From Copromyces sp. CBS 386.78 (lineage: Eukaryota > Ascomycota > Sordariomycetes > Sordariales > Sordariaceae): a DNA stretch of 64,000 nt. Positions 55,060 through 64,000 of this stretch are shown here, piece after piece. Each line of letters begins with the position of its first letter. Position 1 is the first letter of the stretch. The stretch is taken from NCBI GenBank assembly GCA_030685235.1, contig MU839248.1, positions 23,202-87,201 on the forward strand, read 5' to 3'. Under the pieces are notes generated by a model. The model was not told the origin of the DNA. It did not search any database and saw nothing but the letters and a program-made list of their open reading frames with translations. Position numbers and translations under genes: made by a program.

Positions 55060-56740
55060 AACGGACTAGCTATAGGTTATTATTAATAATTTTATTATAG
55101 TAATTACTATTAACGCCCTTTAAGCTACCAACTTTAAAAATTAAATAATTTATAATACTTTAACTAAAATACTTATAAACTTCGATAATAATTTTAATAC
55201 TTACGCTCTATTATATAATACTATAGACTACGCCCTTACATTCGTATCGGTCTCGGTATTTTATAACGCCGTTCTCGCTTATAACCGTTTAATTTATAAC
55301 AATATAGTCGAAGCCCGCTTACGCGCTTAGAAAGCCGAGGAGGACTTTACTAAATCCTATTAAGAGATTAATTATTTAAATATTTAAAATACCGAATTCT
55401 AATCAGGGATTAACGAATTTAAGCAATCCTTTAACGATTTTAAAACTAATATTTTTAAATTTTTCTAAAAATAGAGAAATAAGTACGTTGAAGCTATTAA
55501 TAAAATTTATATTTAATTAAAATAAATTTAAAAAATTAAAATACTTATTATAGCAATTACAAATATTAACATTAACGGTTATAGGTTAATATAATTACAT
55601 ATATATATTATTCAGTTCGATAGTAAAGGAACTATTTTATTGGAGAAAGTAGAGAAGTATTACTCTTAGTATATAAAAGTTAAATTATACTAAATTAACG
55701 AGCCGATTTACTTTGCTTTTAAGCTTAAACGTTTTTTATATATTATTAAATACTTTAAAAGCCCCCCTTTTACAGCTATCGAATCAACGTTAGTAAATAT
55801 CTTCGAATATTTAATTAACGATATTAAGTAGAAATAGAAAATTACTATAAATTTCTTTAAAGAGTTCAATACTAAGTACAATAATTCCAACTTTATTATT
55901 ATTATTCGTTGCGAATTAAATAATTTAAAGATAATTAAAGATATACGTTGGGCCGTGTTCGAGGACCGTTTTACTATCCTTATCGATTAATATAATATAA
56001 ATAATATTATAAAAGTATACTTCCTTTATAATAAAGTTACTAAAATTGTTTATAATATTATCGTTTATTAATACCCGCTTCCTATTAATAACAATTACAA
56101 TAAATAACTTTAAATAACCCGTTTATTAATTTAGAATTATAAAGATAATATTTACTATAAGAAGTTCGCTAACCCTTTTTATAAACTATTTCCCTTAAAT
56201 AATTATAATATTACTTTGTCCGCGGAGTAGCCGGTTAATTAGGGCGGTAATACGATAGACTTTAATTCTATATCCGCTACTAATATTACTATATATAATA
56301 TAATTTCATAAGAGATCTTCGAATATTGTATGAAGATTAGCGCATATACCCATTACGATCGTAAGAATTATTTTTCGGCCGCTTACCACAACCGCATTAA
56401 TTTTAATAAGGATCCCCCCGTTTCTACCTATAGTAATTGCAGCGGTCGCAGCGGTAGAAACGGTAGTAAAAGCGGTAATAATAATAATTCCGCTCTTTAA
56501 TAGGGTTAATACAGCTACGGCTAATAAGATTATAATTAGTAGGGCTACGGTTAATAATATTAAATTAACGTTATAAACGCTTAAACGGCTAATAATAATA
56601 CTATAATACTATAGTATTAGCAGGCTTCGGTCTCTACGTACGTCCCCGGCTTCGTCGGCCTTATTTAAGGTAATAAAATTAGTTATATTAATTAGTAGGG
56701 AAATATATAGCCTCTAAATTAAATTGCGATTGGAGGCAAC
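55060..56740 (+). pseudogene. gag region of the gypsy element
   Basis: With stops read as lost Gln or Trp codons, the plus strand gives a gag-like polyprotein fragment: a charged stretch with FDSKGTILLEKVEKYYS (about 55,617-55,668), then WAVFEDRFTILID. A basic Ser/Gly/Asn-rich end follows (CSGRSGRNGSKSGNNN, about 56,440-56,490). I could not find an intact CCHC zinc knuckle. Confidence 0.55.
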
Positions 56741-57619
56741 TATTTGTAAAATAGAGAGAAGAAGGTAATATTACTATATAGTTAAATATAGTTGAAATTA
56801 TAAATCTTTTGTAAATAACCGTTATAAATACTTTAATTTATTAAATTTCTTTATTTAATTGTCCAACGGATCGTATAAAGTATATTATTTAAATTTAGTC
56901 AATAGCGGTTGTACTACCCTAGGCTTTATTAATAGACGTTTTGTTTATTATTACCGTCTTTCCTTTTTTAAGTTTATAATATTTAAAATATTGTATTTCG
57001 CCAATAGAAGCCCCGTTAAAAGTAATATTACTTATTTTATAAGATTTATAATAGGGATAAACTATTATTACGAAATTATTAACCTTATTTACAATTTAAC
57101 TAAAAATAACCTAATTATTTTAGGCTACCTATAATTAGTTTATTATTCGCTAAATATTTTATAGCCTTATAATTCGCTCTAATTTACTATAGCTTATAAA
57201 AAGCGCGGCTGCCTCCTTAAGGGAATCTTTAATATTAAGCGGGAAGCCCCTGTAGCCGGCCTAACTGCCTATACAATAAATTTAATATTTAAAAAGGCTA
57301 TTTACAAAGAAGTCTTAAACGAAGGCAAACCCGATATTAAATTACGAATAAATACCTTTTATTATATTTCTATTTTTACAATTATAAGACGAGCGGCCCG
57401 CTAGCGGTTTAATTATTTTTAAAACCGGATTGCTTACCGTTTAAAGACTTTTGCAATTAATAAAATATTAACGGGCCCTAATTAAACTATTATATTTAAT
57501 ACTATCCCCTTTAGTATAATTTCCCTTCCTCTACTATAAATAGTCCTAATACCTTACCAGGTAATTAGAGGATTTTATATTATTATTATAAATTATTAAA
57601 TTTAAATCCGTCGCTTTTA

Positions 57620-59110
57620 TATTTTAATAAGTCCTATTAACCTTAACGATATTAAGGAACTATCCGCCGCCGCCTTTAATTAATTAGCGGAGAAGTATAA
57701 CCTTTAAATTATTTATACTACGAAGGCTAATATAAACGAAGATATTAAACGTATATTAGAAGAAAATAAGTTAATAAAAGAGTATAATATTTTAAACCCG
57801 TCCGCTTTTAATAATAAATTCACTCTAGAAATAATTAAAGAAATATTAATAGGTAAGGGATAGAAATATAAAAAGTTCTTCGGTAATAATTTCTACCGCT
57901 AAATCGACGGCTTAGTAAGTAAGGGTAATATAGCTACTTTAAAAGCTATTAAGGTTTCTAATTCTATTAAAATTAATAGTACGGATAACAATTTTCCCCA
58001 GTACGAAAATACTATCGATTAATACTTCGCCGCTAACAATATTACTTTATATAAAGTTACCTTAGAAGATATTACGAAGTTTTATAAAAAAACTAATAAA
58101 TCCCCTAAAATTAATATATAAATTTAGGCTAAATTACTTCGATAATATTAGTATTATACGAATACTTTTTATTAAAAGGGAATTAAAACCCTTCCCCCTT
58201 ATCGTTCCTACAACTTTAAAATCGAACTCCGCCCGGGAATTATACTTCTAACCATTCGCAAACGCCCTTTTAACTTTAACGAACTTAGCGTAATTAAGAA
58301 GTAGATCGATAATATATTATAAAAGAAGTTTATCCGGCCGTTATAATTAGAAATATCTATTCCAATCCTTCTAATAAAAAAACTAAGAAGAGGAGTCCGC
58401 ATTTACGTAAATTACTACAGTATTAATAATATTATTTTTAAATTATAATATCTACTATTATTAATTAAAGAAACTTTAAACGTAATTTACTATACTAAAA
58501 TTTTTACTAAATTTAACGTAATCGTTATTTTTAATTATATTCGCGTTAAAGAGGAATACGAATGGCTTACAGCCTTTATAATGCGGTTCGGTTTATTCGA
58601 ATTATTAGTAATACTTTTTAGTTTATAAGGCGCCCCTAGGGTATTTTAGAATTATATTAACGATATCCTTTATAATATTCTTAACGTTTACGCGACCACT
58701 TATTTCGACAACGTTCTAATTTATTCGGACAATATTAAGGATTACAAGCGGTACGTTAATGATATCTTCGACCGGCTAACTAAAGTAGGCTTTAATATTA
58801 ATATTAATAAATACGAATTTTATATAATACGAATAAAGTATTTAAGCCTTATTATTATACTAGGAGGTATTAAAATAGATTTAAAAAAGGTTAAGGCTAT
58901 TATTAATTAAGCGGTTCCTTAATTTAAAAAGTCCTTACAATTTTTCTTAAATTTCGCAAACTTCTACCACTATTTTATTAAAGATTTTTCAATAATAGCG
59001 GGATTATTATACGAATTTACAAAGAAGGATGCTATATAATTATAGTTTATTGTATATAATTCCGCTTTCGAAGCTTTAAAACGAACTTTTATTAATAGAC
59101 CCGTATTAAA
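57620..59110 (+). pseudogene. Reverse transcriptase of the gypsy element
   Basis: Plus-strand fragments in order: LPPYRSYNFKIELRPG (about 58,192), FIRPLQLEISIPILLIKK (about 58,331), ITYNY-type palm segments, EEYEWLTAFIMRFGLFELLV (about 58,552), GAPRVF (former GAPATFQ), and TYFDNVLIYSDN, the mutated Y-x-D-D active site with Asp changed to Asn. The gypsy thumb follows: KYLSLIIILGGIKIDLKK and FLNFANFYHYFIKDFS. These are diagnostic of Ty3/gypsy elements. Confidence 0.88.
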
Positions 59111-59560
59111 GATTTACAATTAATTTAAAAAAACGGTAGTTAAAATAAACGCTTCTAATTAGGCTATAGGAGGCACCCTATTTTAGTACAGGGATAATAA
59201 CGTCCTCTACCCTATTACTTACTTCTCGTTAAAATATTCGTTTTAAGAATATAATTATAATATATACAATAAAGAATTGTTCGCTATTATTAAAGCGTTC
59301 GAAGAATAGAGGCTAAAGCTTAAATGTATTTAATAACCTTTTAATATCCTAACCGATTATAAAAACTTTTAGACTTTTATAATTAATAAGCAATTTACCT
59401 AACATTATATAAAGTAGTCTTAATTCTTATTATAATTCAATTTCTTAATTAAGTATACCCTAAAGTTATAGAACCTTCGCCTTAATATTTTAAGCCGTAA
59501 ACCTAATAACCGACCCGCCGATACTAATGATAATTATTTAATGGCCCGCTAACGGGCATT
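59110..59560 (+). pseudogene. RNase H region of the gypsy element
   Basis: After the thumb, the plus strand reads KINASN-stop-AIGGTLF (former TDAS-x-x-A-x-GG), ITYFSLKYS, YNIYNKELFAIIKAFEE and ILTDYKNF (former TDHKNL). It ends in LRLNILSRKPNNRPADTND, the usual R-P-G-x-x-N-x-x-A-D-A-L-S-R type boundary in altered form. Confidence 0.82.
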
Positions 59561-59699
59561 TTTAAATCCTATATAGTTCGAAGACGGTTATTTCGACCCC
59601 TTAAACTTTACCCTCCGCTTAATAAGCAATTACAATAATAAATTTATTAACAATATTATTTTAAATAATTAAGAAATTTCCATTTTCCTTTAAGAAGTC

Positions 59700-60920
59700 G
59701 TTTCCTACTTAACGGACCCCGCTTACAAATAATAGACCCTTAGTATTAAAAAGTTATTCTATAAAATATTCGCGGAATATTGGGTAGCTAATAACGGAGT
59801 TGCTAGGTAATATAATAAAGTTATTATTAATTTGTATAATAAAGAATTTTAATTCGTTTTAATTAATTATTAATACAATTCCCCTAGCGCGGGATACTTT
59901 AACCGCAATACGATTTACGACTTTTTTCAATACAATTTCTATTAAAAGGGGATAATTTATAATATTAAAGTTTTTTATAAAAATTATTTCCCTTATACTA
60001 AGACGAAATCTTTAAAATACGGATCTACTAATTTACTTAAACCTTCCGAAGTTTCGTTCGCTTTATAGAAAAATATTTTTATTAATTATATTACTCTATT
60101 ACTTTTAAACGTCTACTTTAGCTAGACTTTTAAATATATTGCTATTATTGTTAATTAATTAATTAAAATACGTTATTATATTCCGACGGTAATTTTAAAA
60201 GTTAAAGAACTAATTAATCGCTTTATTAACCGAATATACTACTTTTATAATTTATTAGATATAATTCTTTTTAATCGTAGTACGTAATTTATTTTACGTT
60301 TTTAAAGCATTTTATATAAGCGGTTAGCTATTACCCGCAAATTGACCTCCGCTTTTTACCCTTAGATTAATACTTAGATAAAACGTATTAATATAGAGAT
60401 AAAATAATTCCTTCGTTTTTATATTAATTAAATATAAATTAATTAGGCTAAATAACTTCCTTTCGCTAAATTTATAAATAATAACGCAATATTATTATTA
60501 ATTAGCATTTTATCCTTCTTTACTAATTACAGTTTTTACCCCTAAATAAGCATTAAACTTTATACCTTACTATATTCAAATTTATCGCCCACTTAATTAA
60601 AAGAGTATTATAAGGCTAACGAATTAATTAACCGCTTCTAAACAATTTGGGACTTTATTTCGCAATAAATAAGAAGGATTTAAATACGATACGAAAATAA
60701 CGCTAATTACTATTAAATCGATTCCTTTAAATATAAAGAAGGAGATTTAATATTATTTAATATAATTAACTTCGCTAACGGTCGCCTAATATTAAAACTT
60801 TACCCCCAATAGGAAGGCCCGTTTAAAATTATACGAATAAAATTTTATACAATTTATTTCGCCTTACCTTCGAATATAAAGTACGCCCTTATTTTTTACA
60901 TTTCGATAGTTTAGCCTTAA
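59700..60920 (+). pseudogene. Integrase region of the gypsy element
   Basis: The core is readable on plus from about 60,100: YIAIIVN-stop-LIKIRYYIPT (former V-x-D-R-L-T-K), NRSTQFILRF (former DRG-x-QF), ITRKLTSAFYP (former STAYHPQ-T) and LPFAKFINNN (former LP-x-AEFA-x-N). A C-terminal KGDLILFNI-type block near 60,730 ends the protein. I found no convincing chromodomain. Confidence 0.8.
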
Positions 60921-61611
60921 ATTAATAGAGGCCTTCTTAACTAAAATACTTTAATAAACATTAAAATAAACGACAATAAAATTATAATCTATATAAATAA
61001 TTACAAGGAATATATTAAATAGGATTTTAAAAAATTTATCGATTATACTTAATTAAGTAATAATATTTACTAGTACTATTATATATAATAGAAAAGGGAT
61101 TATTAATTAACCTAGGAAATTTAAAACTAATATTATTAATTATAAGGAGATAATTTTTTATTTCTATAAAGAGAATCCTAATAAGCTAGTACCTCCCGAA
61201 ATACAGCAATAGCCCGAGTACATTACTAATAATATTACCCTAATACCCAATCTTAAACCCGAATCCGCTTTTAAGCCCGAGTCCGCTCTTAAGCCCTTTA
61301 AACGGCGCTCCGCCCGCCTAATACGCTGCGAAACCACTATTATAATCAATATATTTACCTTACTCTTAAACGGCGTTGCGACCGTTCGTAAACCGACTAA
61401 ACTAATAAATAAGAAGGTGGAGGAATCTTTAGTATTACTATATAGGAAGATCCTACGAAGGTTATTAGATATTTAGGCAGGTAGGATACCGCTTATAGAA
61501 ATTATTAATTACGATAAAATATTAAAGGAAATAGAGTTATACGAATAAAAATAGCTATTATTATATATATATATCTTTGAAGTTACTAGAGCTTCTTTTG
61601 AGGGGGGATAG

Positions 61612-61822
61612 TATTATAGGATTAGCTTGTAACATGCCCACCCTACATTCGTACTATAACTATCGTTATAGTACGGTTACGTGCAGGGTTATATGCGCGT
61701 ACAGCCTGGCTTTAGGGCTCTCGCCTATATAGCCAGTCCTCCGTATACATCCTTCCTTTCTTCTCCTTCGTACAACAACGCATATCTTACCCTACCCCCA
61801 ACAGTGCCTTACCCCGTGATAC
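61612..61822 (+). repeat. 3' LTR of the gypsy element
   Basis: Same landmarks as the 5' LTR. It has T where the 5' LTR has C at many CA sites, but keeps G where the 5' LTR has A. It is preceded by a short G run (GAGGGGGGATAG), probably the polypurine tract. Confidence 0.85.
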
Positions 61823-62774
61823 GTAGTTAGTTAGATGTTAGATGCGTTTAGCCGCATCTACTGTATTGGGTCTTTATAGCCAATTAGAGCATGCTATTAA
61901 CCCAGTAATTATTATTGTAGTGAAAGTAATAATATAGGACAGTTAGTTAATTATAAATAATTTTATAATATTTCCTTCGTTTAAAATACCCTTAGGGTAA
62001 AAATGCTTCTACTTTTAATTTCCTTTATAATACTTATTACTTACCCTTTTATATTATTTTTATTTTCTTTTTTAAGCTACTGATTTACCCTCTTAGTAAC
62101 GTAGTAATTACTATACTATTAGTATTGTAATCGTTTTTTCTAGCGGTTAATCTGTTTTAATAGCCTTTTTAAAAACCTTTTTAATTTTATAACGACGTTT
62201 TTCGTCCGTAATTTATTATAGTGGTATTAATATATTTAAATTATTATTATAAAATTTTTTAAGGTCGTCGATATAATAATTTATATCCTTCTATAGTTGC
62301 TAAATAAAATTGTAGGAATTTCCTTAAATTATTTAATATTTTTATTTATTATTTTCTATATTAAAATAGTAATTATTAATAATTTCGTACAATTATTTAA
62401 TTATATTTTTAATATTATTTATTCGTTTTATAATTTATTTATTATTTATTTGGATATTTTAAATTTTATTTTACCCGGGGATCCTTTAATAGTTCTACGG
62501 TTTTATTATATTAATATAGAAAGTACGGTTATATTTTATATTAATAGGGAGTTTTAGCGTAATATAGTGGCTATTTATATTTATAATTTTGAAAGGCCTT
62601 TCTTATAATAGTGTAAGTTTGGTTTGCGGGCGGCTTGATATGAGGTTGGTTATATTAAGTAAAATTTTGTTATTGATATAATATTTTAGTATATTAGACT
62701 ATTTTTTATTAGCGGTTTCCTTATATTATATTTGACTACTTTTAATTATAGCAGTGATTTTGTTTAATATTTAT
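61823..62774. other. Spacer between the two gypsy copies
   Basis: About 0.95 kb of AT-rich sequence, with a GC-richer first 100 bp (GATGCGTTTAGCCGCATCTA is a hairpin, about 61,838-61,857). The open frame at 62,297-62,557 is composed almost only of Ile, Tyr, Phe, Leu and Asn and is a product of base composition. I see no recognisable element. Confidence 0.45.
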
Positions 62775-63906
62775 CACAGGGTGAGGCACTGTTGGGGGTA
62801 GGGTAAGATATACGTTATTGTACGAGGGAGAGGAAAGGAAGGATATATACGGAGGACTGGCTATATAGGCGAGAGCCCTAGAAGGCCAGTCCGTGCGCGC
62901 ACATAACCCTATACATAACCGTGCTATAATTCTAGGTATAGTACATCAATAGTCGGTATAGGGTAGGCATATTATAAGCTAATCCTATAATACTATCCCC
63001 CCTCAAAAAAAGCTCTAATAGCTTTAAGTAAATATATATATAAAATAATAATTCAATTATTCAAATCTATTTCCTCTAATATTTTATTGTAGTTAATAAT
63101 TTCCGTAGGTAGTATCCTACCTACCCAAATATCTAACAACCTTTGTAATATCTTCCCGTATAGTAAGGCTAAAGATTCTTCTACCTTTTTGTTTATTAGT
63201 TTAATTAGTATACGAACGGTCGTAACGCTATCGGGGAATAGAATAAATAGGTCGATTACAATTGTAATTTCCCGTTGTATTAAGCGGGCGGAGCGCCATT
63301 TAAGGGGCTTAAGAATAGCTTCGGGGGCTTCGGGAACGGGTTCGGGATCGGGTACCGGGGTAATACTAATAATATACTCGGGCTATTACTATACTTCGGG
63401 AAGTACTGGTTTATCGGAATTCTCTTTATAAAAGCGTAGGACTATTTCCTTGCAATTAATAACATTAGTTTTAAATTTTTAAGTCAATTAGTAATTGCCT
63501 TTCTATTATATATAGTAATACTAATAAATATTATTACTTAATTAAATATAATTAATAAACTTTTCGAAGTCTTATTTAATATATTTTTCGTAATTATTTA
63601 TACGGATTATAACTCTACCGTTATTTATTCTAACGTTTATTAAAGTATTTTAGTTAAAGAGGCCTCTACTAATTTAGGGTTAAATTATTAAAACGTGAAA
63701 AATAAAAGCGCATTTTATATTCGAAGGTAGGGCGAAATAAACTATATAAAATTCTATTCGTATAATTTTAAACGGACCTTCTTACCGAAGGCAAAGCTTA
63801 AGTATTAGGCGGCCGTTAGCGAGGTTAATTGTATTAAAAAGTACTAAATCCCCCTCCTTATATTTAAGGGAATTAATTCAGTAATAGTTAGCGTTATCTT
63901 TATACT
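62775..63906 (-). mobile_element. Inverted, telomere-truncated second gypsy copy
   Basis: The reverse complement of 62,775-62,995 is an LTR matching the two described above, with a local difference of some tens of bases near 62,920-62,950. It is followed by the polypurine-like run (CCCCCCTCAAAAAAAGCTC on plus). The reverse complement of 63,000-63,906 matches the interior from about 60,690 to 61,611 of the complete element. The two copies therefore lie tail to tail. The 5' part of this copy is missing; telomere repeats start where it breaks off. Confidence 0.85.
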
Positions 63907-64000
63907 AGGGTTAGGGTTAGGGTTAGGGTTAGGGTTAGGGTTAGGGTTAGGGTTAGGGTTAGGGTTAGGGTTAGGGTTAGGGTTAGGGTTAGGGTTAGGG
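63907..64000 (+). repeat. Telomere, (TTAGGG)n
   Basis: A partial unit TAGGG at 63,906-63,910 leads into fifteen perfect TTAGGG units to the end of the window. The G-rich strand reads 5' to 3' outwards, so this is the right-hand chromosome end. No degenerate units precede it. Confidence 0.98.

Larger units (their letters stand above)
54585..61822 (+). mobile_element. Ty3/gypsy LTR retrotransposon, complete but RIP-mutated
   Basis: Two direct LTRs of about 0.2 kb (54,585-54,790 and 61,612-61,822) flank a 6.8-kb interior. Gag-like sequence, reverse transcriptase, RNase H and integrase follow in the gypsy order on plus. Stops and Asp-to-Asn changes throughout make it inactive. Neither a primer-binding site nor a target-site duplication could be read with confidence because of mutation. 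Confidence 0.88.
34681..63906. repeat. RIP-mutated, AT-rich subtelomeric block
   Basis: Almost 30 kb is dominated by TA dinucleotides with TAA/TAG in every frame on both strands. CAA codons of recognisable families have become TAA, and Asp/Glu/Gly codons have become Asn/Lys/Ser. This is the mark of repeat-induced point mutation in Neurospora-like fungi. Open frames longer than 60 codons are very rare and none is a working gene. Elements still recognisable inside the block are listed separately. Confidence 0.92.

Noticed and set aside
60930..61560. Chromodomain at the end of the gypsy polyprotein
   Set aside because: No aromatic cage pattern could be recognised even when stops were read as lost Gln codons.
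62297..62557. 86-codon hydrophobic frame as a small membrane protein
   Set aside because: Composed almost only of codons favoured by AT-rich DNA, in a mutated spacer, without a credible promoter or relatives.
63189..63431. Plus-strand frame rich in Gly/Ser near the telomere as a gene
   Set aside because: It is the antisense of the integrase-end region of the inverted gypsy copy.
34681..63906. CRISPR-like or rDNA arrays in the AT-rich block
   Set aside because: No regular short repeats with unique spacers and no rRNA-like sequence were seen; the repeats present are explained by retroelements, tandem units and palindromes.

Overview
The window is the right end of a chromosome from a filamentous ascomycete of the Neurospora/Sordariales type. 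The last 90 bases are fifteen perfect TTAGGG units. The left half holds intron-bearing fungal genes with short introns (GTAWGT-like donors, CTAAC-type branch points). The right half is a very AT-rich, stop-ridden block that looks like the product of repeat-induced point mutation (RIP: C to T and G to A).

Region 1, about 1-33,700, is gene-bearing. From left to right: the 5' end of the ribosome-biogenesis gene SDA1 (-); a histidine-phosphatase (phosphoglycerate-mutase family) gene whose C-terminus looks like a PCNA-interacting PIP box followed by a basic patch (+); an alkyltransferase-like (ATL) DNA-damage gene (-); a small fungal hypothetical gene (+); a Clr5-like/ankyrin protein (-); a secreted CE1 acetylxylan esterase (-); a secreted protein of unknown function (+); a broken aminoglycoside-phosphotransferase-like gene (-); three intron-containing tRNA-Gln(CTG) genes; a 2,174-aa DOCK-family exchange factor (DCK1 type, +); a type II membrane glycosyltransferase-like gene (+); a HET-domain gene (+); and a SET-domain gene (+). 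There are no operons. Three genes bear on DNA transactions or ribosome assembly (SDA1, the PIP-box phosphatase, ATL). The HET and SET genes sit next to the repeat block, a usual place for accessory genes.

Region 2, about 33,980-36,000, is the boundary. Base composition changes abruptly about 290 bp after the SET gene. A tRNA-derived, SINE-like unit lies in the transition.

Region 3, about 36,000-54,400, is an 18.4-kb RIP-mutated segment flanked by matching 36-base direct repeats. It contains the remains of a SNF2-family helicase, two inverted arms of about 0.55 kb with 51-bp tandem units, a 247-bp tandem duplication, and a dispersed family of short C/G-run palindromes found nowhere else in the window.

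Region 4, about 54,590-63,906, is a RIP-mutated Ty3/gypsy LTR retrotransposon (+). It is followed by a spacer of about 0.95 kb and by an inverted second copy cut off by the telomere. The two LTRs of the complete element are mutated mainly on opposite strands.

All calls were made by eye from the sequence. Exon boundaries were checked for frame by hand. Domain assignments rest on recognised motifs, not on searches.
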